Shown: positions 53,232-61,018, counted from the first letter of the stretch. The stretch is DNA of 64,000 nucleotides from Halorarius litoreus (GCF_024362405.1 NZ_CP101455.1:62001-126000); one strand, 5' to 3'. Notes: a model not told the origin generated them from the sequence alone. Made by a program: numbers and translations.

Positions 53232-53522
53232 TCACAGCGCCTCGAGATCCGCGTCGAGATGATCGTCCGCTACCCAGGTGATATCACGTTCTTTGGCGAG
53301 CTGTGCAAAGTCCCAGACGGACATCCCTGCCATCTCAGCCGCCTTGCTAAACGTGACGGTACCTGCCGCAAGCTGGTCGAGTGACCGTTCGCGACGCCAC
53401 TCCTCGAGCCCCTCGGTGAGGAGTTTCCGAACGGCCGTACTCCGGTCGAGCTTCTCGTCTTCGAGATACGCCTCGAGCTCGGCCTCCAACTCGTCGGGCA
53501 CGCGTGTCGAGATCGTTCCCAT
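53232..53522 (-). CDS. Ribbon-helix-helix antitoxin (UPF0175 type)
   Basis: A 96-residue protein from the ATG at 53522. The N-terminus (MGTISTRVPDELEAELEAYLEDEKLDRSTAVRKLLTEGLEEW) is a ribbon-helix-helix DNA-binding domain; the C-terminus (TFSKAAEMAGMSVWDFAQLAKERDITW) is the UPF0175 signature. It pairs with the PIN toxin next to it, a common archaeal arrangement, and should repress its own operon. Confidence 0.85.
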   Translation of the reverse strand: MGTISTRVPDELEAELEAYLEDEKLDRSTAVRKLLTEGLEEWRRERSLDQLAAGTVTFSKAAEMAGMSVWDFAQLAKERDITWVADDHLDADLEAL

Positions 53523-53637
53523 ACTGTTTACTTCGTGTGCAATGTATACAAACGCTTCGGTGCTTCCGGTAGAGTGGCTCCGGTGTGGTGAAGCAGGCCC
53601 ACAGTCACTGAAAGAGGTCGGTGGAGGTACAGAAAGA

Positions 53638-53678
53638 TTAACCAACAGACGGGATGTATTTCGGAGGATGTTGGTTAA
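53638..53678. promoter_or_regulatory. Dyad TTAACCAACA / TGTTGGTTAA, copy 3 of 3
   Basis: Arms TTAACCAACA (53638-53647) and TGTTGGTTAA (53669-53678) with a 21-base spacer. The right arm runs straight into tata (TTAATATAG), a TATA box for the gene at 53792. The spacing and arms match copies 1 and 2. Confidence 0.7.
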
Positions 53679-53727
53679 TATAGAGAGAAATCGAGTCAGT
53701 CATCCGGCTGTCGGCACGCTCCCACCA

Positions 53728-53765
53728 GTGAGTTTGTCTGCGCCGGAGGGCGTGGGGCGCGCTCG
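53728..53765 (+). promoter_or_regulatory. GC-rich leader element, copy A
   Basis: The block gtgagtttgtctgcgccgga begins a GC-rich stretch with hairpin potential (GCGCGCTC / GAAGCGCG nearby), upstream of the ATG at 53792, which is itself preceded by GTGAGTTCC. Similar leaders precede the genes at 61019 and 61782. Confidence 0.45.
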
Positions 53766-53791
53766 AAGCGCGTGCAGAAGCGTGAGTTCCT

Positions 53792-54082
53792 ATGCCTGGT
53801 CAAGATATCATCGACGACACGACAGACGACTACGAACGACTCGAAAACGAACTCGTTGCACAGGATCGGGATGCGTCCCGAGTCGCGACGGCGGACATCG
53901 ATGAGGCGACTGCCCGCCGTCTCGTTGGCGACCTTGTCGAGGACGATGTGGTGACGCCGATCCCTGACCAACGCATTCTCGTCCACGAGCCCAGTAGCAA
54001 GCCCTTCGAGTCGATCACCCAGCTCGCTGTGTTCCATCGTGGCTGGCAGGCCGCCACCGACGCCGACCCGGAGGACAACTGA
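53792..54082 (+). CDS. Hypothetical acidic protein
   Basis: A 96-residue protein, start ATG at 53792 preceded by GTGAGTTCCT (the same spacing of GTGAGTTCC before ATG occurs at the RPA gene, 59950). It is acidic and soluble (DDYERLENELVAQDRDASRVATADIDEATARRLVGDLV). No family recognised. Its stop overlaps the next ATG by one base (TGATG), so translation is coupled. Confidence 0.6.
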   Translation: MPGQDIIDDTTDDYERLENELVAQDRDASRVATADIDEATARRLVGDLVEDDVVTPIPDQRILVHEPSSKPFESITQLAVFHRGWQAATDADPEDN

Positions 54083-54408
54083 TGCAACAGACGCTTTCTG
54101 GGTGTGCGTTCTGCGATTCACCGCCCGGTGCAGAGATGGGCGAGGCGCATACGTGGGGGAAAGAGGAACGGGTGACGCACCCGATCTGTGTCAACTGTGC
54201 CGTCCAAGAGCGGCTGGATCTCGACGAGCGCGACCACCACGCCTGCGACGGCTGTGGGCTCGTCGTCGACGCCCTCGCGGCACTAACCCGGTTCCGTGTC
54301 GAACTCGGCCATCTCGAGGGGCCGGTCCAACTGTGTGCTCGCTGTAGCCCTGGTGGGCTCGCGAGGTACTGGACGCGTGACCTCGAGGAGCATCTCGTGG
54401 ACGGGTGA
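54082..54408 (+). CDS. Zinc-finger protein with three CxxC-type pairs
   Basis: A 108-residue protein with CAFCDSPPG, HPICVNCAV, HACDGCGL and CARCSPG, eight Cys in CxxC pairs, consistent with two zinc sites. It looks like a haloarchaeal plasmid-type zinc finger that may bind nucleic acid. It is coupled to the previous gene. Confidence 0.7.
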   Translation: MQQTLSGCAFCDSPPGAEMGEAHTWGKEERVTHPICVNCAVQERLDLDERDHHACDGCGLVVDALAALTRFRVELGHLEGPVQLCARCSPGGLARYWTRDLEEHLVDG

Positions 54409-54479
54409 CGCTTGGCCGAGTGAGGCTCACATCGTACACACGAAAACGGCTAAGTGCGTTGGCTCACAATGTACACATC

Positions 54480-54782
54480 ATGAGCACCGATAAGAAGCGC
54501 GTGCAGTTTCGGGCCCCCGATCGCCTCATCGACCGGGCCGACGCACTGGCCGCAGTCCTCGGGGAAGACCGAACAGACGTCCTCGTGACCGCGCTTCGGG
54601 AGTACCTCCAAGAAGCTACTCACGACGACGCACTCACCCAGGAGATCGCTGCCGCCTATTACGACGATGAGATCACCTTCGAGCAACTCAAAGCGCTCGT
54701 CGGCGCCGAGGAGGCGGCAAACCTCCGAGTGTTGAAACAGCAGTTGGACGAGGACTTCATCGACGAGGTCGCCGACGCGTAG
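54480..54782 (+). CDS. Ribbon-helix-helix antitoxin
   Basis: A 100-residue protein from the ATG at 54480: KKRVQFRAPDRLIDRADALAAVLGEDRTDVLVTALREYL is a ribbon-helix-helix, followed by an acidic helix EITFEQLKALVGAEEAANLRVLKQQLDEDF. The next gene starts on the base after its stop. It neutralises the adjacent PIN protein by inference. Confidence 0.78.
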   Translation: MSTDKKRVQFRAPDRLIDRADALAAVLGEDRTDVLVTALREYLQEATHDDALTQEIAAAYYDDEITFEQLKALVGAEEAANLRVLKQQLDEDFIDEVADA

Positions 54783-55295
54783 ATGTCGCGGCTTATCGCA
54801 GACGCCTCCGCCCTCGTGAGTCTCGGGATCGTTACTGACGACGACCCCGATCCACTCGCACTCTGTCTCTCCCGGTACGAGGTTGTCATCCCAACGGCGG
54901 TCATCGATGAACTCCAAGAGATCGCCTCCTACGATGACGTCCATGGACACGCCGCGTCCGCCGTCCTCGACCGGGTGGATGCATTCACGACACAGTCGGT
55001 CGAACTCGATGCCGAGTTTCCCCTCGATGACGGTGAAAACGCGGCGGTCACGCTCGCGAACGATCTCGATGCTGCGCTCTTCCTCTGTGACGAGTTCAAC
55101 CAACTTGGCTTGATCCACGCCTCACTCGCTGATACCCGGCTCGTCACAACACCGACACTGCTCTCGGTTCTCGTTCGAACTGAACACCTATCAGCTGCTG
55201 ATGCGCGGTTGCTCCTCGATGCGATCAGTGACGCCCGTAGCTGGGGCGCGAACAGTTACGTGCAGCGAGCTCGCTCATTGCTCGAGGAGACCTAA
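54783..55295 (+). CDS. PIN-domain nuclease toxin
   Basis: A 170-residue PIN protein: MSRLIADASALVSLG with the first acidic Asp, VVIPTAVIDELQE, LDDGENAAVTLANDLDAALFLCDE (central acids) and TTPTLLSVLV. It forms the second PIN toxin-antitoxin pair of this region, with the antitoxin immediately upstream on the plus strand. RNase activity is expected from family knowledge. Confidence 0.8.
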   Translation: MSRLIADASALVSLGIVTDDDPDPLALCLSRYEVVIPTAVIDELQEIASYDDVHGHAASAVLDRVDAFTTQSVELDAEFPLDDGENAAVTLANDLDAALFLCDEFNQLGLIHASLADTRLVTTPTLLSVLVRTEHLSAADARLLLDAISDARSWGANSYVQRARSLLEET

Positions 55296-55326
55296 CACCG
55301 TGGAGGATCCTTCGAAGTGATTTGGA

Positions 55327-55656
55327 ATGTCCGATAACGACGCTCTCTACGACGTTTGTGAACGAACGAAGAATCCCGAGCACGCATCAGTTGATGACGT
55401 GGTCGAACTCGTACTCAAGCGCGCACAGCATCCCCGGACGGAGCACCGGGACGCACATCTCGACGAGATGATGGCTACTGTCGTCGATAGGTACGGGACC
55501 GGCCCCGTCCGAACTGTTATCCATCGCGTTCTCGTCGACCACCACCCCTTTCGGACTGCCACGCATGACCTCGAGATGCGTAACGTCGACGGTGTTCGTA
55601 TCGGGACAGCAGCCGGCCAGTTCCTTACAGAATTGAACGCGCAGCACGACGATTGA
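55327..55656 (+). CDS. Hypothetical protein
   Basis: A 109-residue protein, 31 bases after the toxin gene. It is helical with a mid-acidic composition (DDVVELVLKRAQHPRTEHRDAHLDEMMATVV) and then RTVIHRVLVDHHPFRTATHDLEMRNVDG. No family recognised; open frame and codon use support a gene. Confidence 0.5.
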   Translation: MSDNDALYDVCERTKNPEHASVDDVVELVLKRAQHPRTEHRDAHLDEMMATVVDRYGTGPVRTVIHRVLVDHHPFRTATHDLEMRNVDGVRIGTAAGQFLTELNAQHDD

Positions 55657-55667
55657 AATACAGTTTC

Positions 55668-56110
55668 TGAAAGCCCTCGGCCGCTCGGCATCCCGCGACC
55701 ACCGCTGCGCTCCTCGTGCCTGTGGTGCTTGCGGGGTCGGGGGACGACCGAGGCGGCCTCGCCCTTTCTAAGTCCACCAAGACGTCAGCTGTGTCACTGA
55801 GCGTCGAGTTCGGTTGGACAGGTGGTTCTCTACGGCCCGCCCCGCTCGCCGCTGCCGCCCTCCGCGTCGCTCGCGACCGACCATTCCGGGCATGCGGGCG
55901 CTCTCCGCACCGCCCGCGCCCGTTCCGGGCTAAAATGCATGTGCCCTCGGCGCCAGCGGGTATCCCCGTCGGTTGCGCCCCTTGCGGGCTTTCGCGTTCC
56001 AGCGCTTGGTGCCGCCTGCGCTGTCGCGCGCCACACCGCGGCGCGCGTTCTCGGCGACAGTCGCCCTGGACACGGACCCGCACATCGGGCCGGACACGAG
56101 CGGGCATATC
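55668..56110. repeat. GC-rich non-coding repeat, copy 1
   Basis: A GC-rich stretch with no convincing gene that matches a second copy at 59305-59735 in the same orientation. The best block, 55838-55934, matches 59467-59563 at 95 of 97 positions; two further blocks (55971-56007 and 56060-56095) match at 36/37 and nearly as well. It fills most of the 614-base gap before the small gene at 56271. Confidence 0.8.
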
Positions 56111-56155
56111 GATATCTGACCTGCCCTCTACTGACCACGCCGATAGGGTTTTTTA

Positions 56156-56178
56156 GCGCCTGCAATGGGTGCAGGCGC
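56156..56178 (+). promoter_or_regulatory. Leader hairpin, copy B
   Basis: GCGCCTGCA, five-base loop ATGGG, TGCAGGCGC: a perfect 9-bp stem just after a T-run (ggttttttagcgcc), upstream of the small gene at 56271. A close variant sits at 56483. Confidence 0.6.
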
Positions 56179-56270
56179 GACTTGAACACGCCTGCATAGG
56201 ACTAGGTGATTTCTGATGGAACAACACCACCAGCGACAGGTGTATCGTCAATCAGTGGGGGATCGACAAG

Positions 56271-56447
56271 ATGGCGGTTGACCTTGACGGGTTTGAGCAG
56301 GCCGAAGACGAACTGGAGCAGTGGTTGGTCGACCAAGCCGAAGCGGGTGTTCCCGAGATCGTTCTCGTCGGACTCCTTCGTGACTACGCCGACGACATCG
56401 AGCATCTCGGATACGTCCCGCGGATGTGGGGCCACAGCGACCGGTGA
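56271..56447 (+). CDS. Small acidic protein
   Basis: A 58-residue protein starting at ATG 56271 (MAVDLDGFEQAEDELEQWLV) and ending HSDR. Acidic and helical (ADEAGVPEIVLVGLLRDYADDIEHLGYVPR-like). No family recognised. It is below typical ORF length but has good haloarchaeal codon use and lies behind leader hairpin B. Confidence 0.5.
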   Translation: MAVDLDGFEQAEDELEQWLVDQAEAGVPEIVLVGLLRDYADDIEHLGYVPRMWGHSDR

Positions 56448-56482
56448 TATGAACCCGATTCCGCTTCTGGTGTCGTTTTTTC

Positions 56483-56505
56483 GCGCCCGTGATGGGCGGA
56501 GGCGC
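56483..56505 (+). promoter_or_regulatory. Leader hairpin, copy C (before TnpB)
   Basis: GCGCC (56483-56487) and GGCGC (56501-56505) flank cgtgatgggcgga after a T-run (gttttttcgcgcc). It is a variant of copy B (same GCGCC...ATGGG...AGGCGCGAC order) and lies upstream of the TnpB ATG. Confidence 0.5.
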
Positions 56506-56539
56506 GACGTGGTCGTGCCTTCACCAGAGAGGAATGAAA

Positions 56540-57781
56540 ATGCAACGAACGAATACGTTCGATATCGTCCCCCAATCTGAACCGACAGAAGAGATTCTTG
56601 TTCGAGTGCTGGATGCGTCAGCAAGCCTCTGGAACAAACTCACCTACGACCGCCGACAGCAGTTCTTCGAAGGAGAAAGTGTCTGGAAGTGCGATGGCTA
56701 CTACGACGAGTATGTCGATGTACTGAGCGGGGCGACAACCCAACAGATCGCCCGCGTGAACGATACTGCGTGGCGATCCTTCTTCGAACTTCTCGACAAG
56801 CCAGAATACGACCCGAGTCCACCGGGCTACTGGGGGAATCAAGACGATGGTCGAGAACTCCGAACCTACATTCGAAACGACTCGTACACCATTCAGTGGA
56901 ATAGGCGGTCCCGACTGGAAATCCGCATCGGCATGGACCTCAAGGACGAGTACGGATTCGGAATGTACGAACGGCTTCGGCTACCGGTTCGAGGGGATCC
57001 AAAATGGAGTGGAGACGCTGGACGCCTTGAAATCTCGTACGACCCAGTCGAAGAAACGTACCGTGTGCATCAGTCCATAACCGTCGACGACGTCAGAAGA
57101 AGCGACTCAGATGGCTCTGAGGCCGCTGCACTCGATCTCGGCGCAAACGTGCTCGTTGCTTGTACGGCAACAACCGGTGGGCAGTATCTCTACAGTGGCC
57201 ACCATCCGTTCGAGCAGTTCCGAGAGACGACTAACGCTATCGCCAACGCCCAAGCGAAACTCCCCGACGGACAACACACGAGTCAGCGAATCAAACGGCT
57301 CTATCGCAAACGCTCGCGGCGACGTGACCACGCAGTGAACGCACTCCTTCGGGACTTAGTCGAGCGCTTAGAGGCGGCTGGTGTCACGACGCTCTATCAC
57401 GGCGATCTCACCGGCGTTCTCGGTGAGTACTGGTCGGTGGAGGCGAACCTCAAGGCACGGTCGTTCTGGGCTCACCGACAGTGCATTGATCGACTCTCAT
57501 CCGTCTGCGAAGAGTACGGGATTGACGTAGAAACAATCTCCGAGGCGTGGACGTCCCAGACCTGTCCGAAGTGTGGCGAGCGGGACCGAACATTCCGGCA
57601 TCAAGAGACACTCACCTGCCCGTGTGGCTTCGAGGGACACGCTGATCTCGTTGCGTCGAAAGCGTTGCTTGCGCAGGCGACGAGCCCGACAGTCAGGCCG
57701 ACGGCACGGCCCGTGCGGTTCCAGTGGGACGATCATCAGTGGCATCCCGTCGAGGGTGCCGCAGTGTTGCCCAACGAATAG
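56540..57781 (+). CDS. TnpB-family protein (IS200/IS605 accessory) with an altered RuvC motif
   Basis: A 413-residue protein from the ATG at 56540, which has GAGAGG seven bases upstream. It shows the TnpB layout: RuvC-I ALDLGANV (Asp near 200), the segment LYHGDLTGVLG (near 287) where canonical TnpB has an EDL motif, a zinc-finger CPKCGERD...CPCGF (near 342), and GHADLVASKALL (RuvC-III Asp near 367). In place of the catalytic Glu there is Gly, followed by Asp, so nuclease activity is doubtful. No tnpA is present. The 355 bases downstream have a hairpin (57808-57824, TAGCGTC / GACGCTA) but no gene. Confidence 0.78.
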   Translation: MQRTNTFDIVPQSEPTEEILVRVLDASASLWNKLTYDRRQQFFEGESVWKCDGYYDEYVDVLSGATTQQIARVNDTAWRSFFELLDKPEYDPSPPGYWGNQDDGRELRTYIRNDSYTIQWNRRSRLEIRIGMDLKDEYGFGMYERLRLPVRGDPKWSGDAGRLEISYDPVEETYRVHQSITVDDVRRSDSDGSEAAALDLGANVLVACTATTGGQYLYSGHHPFEQFRETTNAIANAQAKLPDGQHTSQRIKRLYRKRSRRRDHAVNALLRDLVERLEAAGVTTLYHGDLTGVLGEYWSVEANLKARSFWAHRQCIDRLSSVCEEYGIDVETISEAWTSQTCPKCGERDRTFRHQETLTCPCGFEGHADLVASKALLAQATSPTVRPTARPVRFQWDDHQWHPVEGAAVLPNE

Positions 57782-57807
57782 CGCATAAACCCGCCAAGGT
57801 GCCGCCG

Positions 57808-57824
57808 TAGCGTCATCGACGCTA
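57808..57824. other. Hairpin downstream of TnpB
   Basis: TAGCGTC-ATC-GACGCTA, a perfect 7-bp inverted repeat 26 bases after the TnpB stop, where IS605-type elements place their right end and guide RNA. The rest of 57782-58136 shows nothing else clear. Confidence 0.4.
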
Positions 57825-58136
57825 GCGAGCGGACGCTCCTACGAATGGAGTGGATGTCGACCCGCTGGACGCTCGCATTACTCGGACGTACTCCAAGTAC
57901 AGCTCTATCTCCAGAATAAGGCTACTGACTAGAGAACACCGAACTGCAAGCGCGTGATACTGGCCTCCTCGGAAACGACGCGCCGTCGTGTCCGATAGCG
58001 CTCCCCAACGGTCTATGTTTGGTTCTTTGACGGAAGGGTGGCACCGATATTTAGTGAATTGCTTAAACCCGCGGCCTTGAGGATTCAGCCTGGATGACCC
58101 GAAGGAATATAGTCATACGAGTGGAATCTTTGGTAT

Positions 58137-58553
58137 ATGAGCGCCCTGAAAAACCTCCACAAGCCAGGCAAACCCCTTCAAATTGGTTATCGTGGTCTCT
58201 CTGCAATCTTGGGAGTTGTAACGCTAGCAACATTCGGGATCGACCGATTTCTGTTTGAAACGGCAGGTCAATCACTTGGAGAACTACCGGCGTATGTGAT
58301 GGGTGGTGTCCTCCTAGTCGTCGGGATGAGTGCCTTCTACGCGTCAGCAACCGGTCACGACATCAGAACGGCAATTCTCGTCTCGTTAGGGCCGGTTGCC
58401 GGGCTCTTCGTGTATTTAATCGGGTATCACCTCGTCTTGCCTCCGAGTACTGACTCTCCGACGTGGCTCATATTCCTCGCCTTTGCCGGAGTCCTTCTTG
58501 CGATTGGGACTGTCGCACACCTTTGTGGTCGTTTAGTCAAACGAGTATTCTAA
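58137..58553 (+). CDS. Membrane protein, four transmembrane segments
   Basis: A 138-residue protein with four hydrophobic helices (LSAILGVVTLATFG; YVMGGVLLVVGMSAFY; AILVSLGPVAGLFVYLIGY; WLIFLAFAGVLLAIGTVAHL). No recognised family. It faces the other membrane gene tail to tail (convergent, 109-base gap). Confidence 0.6.
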   Translation: MSALKNLHKPGKPLQIGYRGLSAILGVVTLATFGIDRFLFETAGQSLGELPAYVMGGVLLVVGMSAFYASATGHDIRTAILVSLGPVAGLFVYLIGYHLVLPPSTDSPTWLIFLAFAGVLLAIGTVAHLCGRLVKRVF

Positions 58554-58662
58554 ACCTGTTTGGAGCGTCCTCCTTCCGTACGCCAGCAAGATCCATGGTC
58601 GTCAGCGACACAATATGGCCCCTCCGAAGTTGGTCTAAAGGGAGATCACGTATATCTGCCAA

Positions 58663-59100
58663 TCAGCCAATCGTACTAGTCTGCGAGAATTTACGACCAC
58701 GGAGCCAGTATTCTATCGCCGCCAGAATACCGTAGGCAGCGAGATAAAATGGTGCCCACACAAACACAAAGAGGAACCCGGGCGAATCCCCTTGTCCACT
58801 TCCAATTGGTGGGATATACACGAGTATATGCCAGAAAACGAGGATACCTATCAATAGCATCCCCGGGCTACGGATTTCATATCGAAGCCAGAGAAAAACG
58901 GGAATCCCTATTGTTACCAACCCAAACGCCATAGATAGCGCAAGTGCGTCCCAAAGCGTTCCTGAGATTGAAACATTCGAGGTTGGAAGGAGGCTATACG
59001 CGAACACACCGAGTGAATAGAGGACGGTGACTACGATACTGATAGCGAGAGGACGCTTCCATGTTTCCGACACCGAGAACCACCGATGGAGGGCCGACAT
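58663..59100 (-). CDS. Membrane protein, four transmembrane segments
   Basis: A 145-residue protein with four hydrophobic helices and a polar Gly/Ser-rich loop (IGSGQGDSPG). Start ATG at 59100. No recognised family. The gap between it and the GC-rich repeat copy 2 (59101-59304) shows no gene. Confidence 0.6.
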   Translation of the reverse strand: MSALHRWFSVSETWKRPLAISIVVTVLYSLGVFAYSLLPTSNVSISGTLWDALALSMAFGLVTIGIPVFLWLRYEIRSPGMLLIGILVFWHILVYIPPIGSGQGDSPGFLFVFVWAPFYLAAYGILAAIEYWLRGRKFSQTSTIG

Positions 59101-59304
59101 ACGGCACTATAGTGCTTGACCTAACATTACTCTTTACCAGTAGGCCAACGTTTGATTCTTTGACAGATAAGTCGGAGTGAGATTTAGAACCCTATTACAG
59201 TAGTTGGCAGTACGGATTCTTCATCCAGAACGCTGGCTGAAATGACCGTTACCACAGGTTCTTCTAGAGAGACAAACAGTTGCTAGCGTCTGGTGCGGGT
59301 ACCT

Positions 59305-59735
59305 CGAAAGCCCCCGGACGCTCGCCGGCCGCGACTCGCTGTGCGCCTCGTTCCTGCGGTGCTTGCGTCGTCGAGGTACGTCAAGCGTCCGGCCCCTTTC
59401 AGTCCCGCCCGGGATCTATTGCTGGTCAGCAATCTCAATCGGCTGGCTGGTGTGGGACGAACGGCACGCCCCGCTCGCCGCTTCCGCCCTCCGCGTCGCT
59501 CGCGACCGACCATTCCGGGCGTGCGGGCGCTCTCCGCACCGCCCGCGCCCGTTCCGGGCTAAAGTGAATCTGGTCTCGACGCCAGCATTAAGCGCGTTTT
59601 CGGTTGCGCCCCTCGCGGGCTTTCGCGTTCCAGCGCTTTGGGCCGTTCCACGCGGCGAGTCACACCCCGACTCGCCGTGCTCACGACCGTCGCCCTGGAC
59701 ACGGACCCGCAGTCCGGGCCGGACGCGAGAAACGG
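59305..59735. repeat. GC-rich non-coding repeat, copy 2
   Basis: Second copy of the stretch at 55668-56110, same orientation. It is followed by strong hairpins and then the RPA-like gene. The whole 59101-59949 gap (849 bases) has no convincing gene; the long frames seen there have shadow composition. Confidence 0.8.
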
Positions 59736-59798
59736 CTTAAAGCTGGCCGCTCGCTCCGGGCGGGTCGGCGCGCGGTGCTGGATGATCGTCCGCCTCGG

Positions 59799-59853
59799 GC
59801 GCGCTCTCGCTCGCGCCCACAGGGCGCTCGCGAAGGCGCGAGCGAGAGCGCGC
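59799..59853. promoter_or_regulatory. 19-bp perfect inverted repeat upstream of RPA
   Basis: GCGCGCTCTCGCTCGCGCC (59799-59817) and its exact reverse complement (59835-59853) flank 17 bases, forming a very stable hairpin about 100 bases upstream of the RPA ATG. It could be a terminator, attenuator, replication-related structure or transposon end. Confidence 0.7.
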
Positions 59854-59887
59854 AGACGAGTCTGTCGGTCGTTGTCGTCGAGGAAAT

Positions 59888-59909
59888 CCGCGATGTTGTA
59901 GCATCGCGG
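59888..59909. promoter_or_regulatory. 8-bp hairpin in the RPA leader
   Basis: CCGCGATG-TTGTAG-CATCGCGG is a perfect 8-bp stem with a 6-base loop, 41 bases before the RPA ATG. Two shorter stems (GGCGC/GCGCC and GGAAC/GTTCC) follow, the last one ending with GTGAGTTCC directly before the ATG. Confidence 0.55.
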
Positions 59910-59949
59910 TGTCGGGCGCGTGAGCGCCTTCAGGAACCAGTGAGTTCCA

Positions 59950-60816
59950 ATGTCAAGTAAGAACGTCTCCAGTGAAGTAGTTTCGGTCGATGAACAGGCT
60001 TTCGAGAAACACGATGACGTCGAGGTCGACGAGGATGGGTTCGAGGTCGTCGACGAGACCCCGGAGTTCCGGGCGACGGTCGACATGGAAGTACAGGCGA
60101 AAGTCGATTCCAACCATCCGGACGCGCGGGTCGAGGAAGGCCCGGATCACATGTTCGGGAAGACTCTCGAACAGGAGGAGCGCATCGAGGCCCGGGAAGC
60201 CGAGCTGGAGCACATCAGTGCCCAGGCGGAACTCAGTGAGCAGGAGGGACGCGCGAAGCGGACGCGGGAGGTCGTCGTCGAGCAGTGTGGCCGGGACGAG
60301 CCCGAACCGGTGGAGTGCACGGATCCCCGAGAGAAGCTGACGCAGGAGGAACTCGCGGCGGTGAACAAGCAGGCGATGCGGATCAGCGATGAAGTGCAGG
60401 GCGGCTGGTCGAGAGCGGTCGTCGCGAAGCAACTGGCCGAGAAGGTGCAGCGCGGAGAGGACGTGACGAAGGCGGTGCTGGAGACCCTTGAGGAGTTGAA
60501 GGCGGCGCCGGGGGCGATCGTGCCCATCGCGGACGTGCCGGACGTCCCGGTCGGTGAGGTGACAGTTCAAGGAACTGTGCAGACCCTTTGGGAACCGAGC
60601 AGTAGCGCGATTCAGCAAGTCGGGCTGATAGCGGATGACAGCGGGAAAATCAAGTTCACCTGCTGGGAACGGTCGAATCAAACCGTGGTGCGGGAAGGCC
60701 AGACAGTGCGGTTCCGGGCAGCAGCGAAAAACTGGTACGAAGGTCGGTGCTCAATCGCGCTGACTGGGTGGTCGCGTATCGAGTTCCCAGAACGCGGCCG
60801 TTGGTGGGAAGAATAG
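59950..60816 (+). CDS. RPA-like single-stranded DNA-binding protein (OB fold)
   Basis: A 288-residue protein. An acidic helical N-terminus and coiled-coil-like middle (EQEERIEAREAELEHISAQAELSEQ) precede a C-terminal OB fold (VGEVTVQGTVQTLWEPSSSAIQQVGLIADDSGKIKFTCWERSN...VRFRAAAKNWYEGRCSIALTGWSRI) ending GRWWEE. It is the single-chain RPA type that haloarchaea carry on plasmids. A T-run (ctttctttttt, 60830-60842) after the stop may terminate transcription. Its 3' end is duplicated at 62670. Confidence 0.82.
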   Translation: MSSKNVSSEVVSVDEQAFEKHDDVEVDEDGFEVVDETPEFRATVDMEVQAKVDSNHPDARVEEGPDHMFGKTLEQEERIEAREAELEHISAQAELSEQEGRAKRTREVVVEQCGRDEPEPVECTDPREKLTQEELAAVNKQAMRISDEVQGGWSRAVVAKQLAEKVQRGEDVTKAVLETLEELKAAPGAIVPIADVPDVPVGEVTVQGTVQTLWEPSSSAIQQVGLIADDSGKIKFTCWERSNQTVVREGQTVRFRAAAKNWYEGRCSIALTGWSRIEFPERGRWWEE

Positions 60817-60830
60817 CGAGCGACGCAGTC

Positions 60831-60927
60831 TCTTTCTTTTTTGTGTGCCGGACCAGACCCAAGCCCCGCCGCCCCACCCTCCGCTCCGTGCTCGCTCCCA
60901 ATGGTCGCTGCGCGCGCAGCCACGACC
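60831..60927. repeat. Post-RPA repeat, copy 1
   Basis: After the T-run, 60856-60896 (gacccaagccccgccgcccc and on) matches 62799-62839 at 40 of 41 bases and 60905-60927 matches 62840-62862 exactly. It is part of a duplicated RPA 3' segment. No gene. Confidence 0.75.
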
Positions 60928-60950
60928 GTGAGGTAGGATGGGAAGGTGAG

Positions 60951-60972
60951 TTGACCTCTTCTGGGAGGTCAA
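60951..60972. promoter_or_regulatory. 8-bp hairpin before the LAGLIDADG gene
   Basis: TTGACCTC-TTCTGG-GAGGTCAA, a perfect 8-bp stem. It follows GGAAGGTGAG (60941-60950), which also occurs at 61701-61710 before the next gene. Confidence 0.5.
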
Positions 60973-60981
60973 TGTGTAGCA

Positions 60982-61018
60982 GTGAGAGTTTGTCCGCGCC
61001 GCCGATGGGCGCAGCGCG
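60982..61018 (+). promoter_or_regulatory. GC-rich leader element, copy D
   Basis: gtgagagtttgtccgcgcc followed by gccgatgggcgcagcgcg and then directly the ATG at 61019. CGCG (60995-60998) pairs with CGCG (61015-61018). It shares GTGAG-N-TTTGTCC-GC with copies A and E. Confidence 0.5.

Noticed and set aside
55716..56199. Overlapping long frames in the GC-rich repeat copy 1
   Set aside because: Several frames are open because of GC content; the two repeat copies keep DNA similarity but not a shared reading frame.
58016..59170. Short similarity around ctttgac at 58016 and 59150
   Set aside because: About 18 bases with mismatches flanking two membrane genes; too short to separate from chance.
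59280..59740. Overlapping long frames in the GC-rich repeat copy 2
   Set aside because: Same reasoning as copy 1; no conserved protein between copies.
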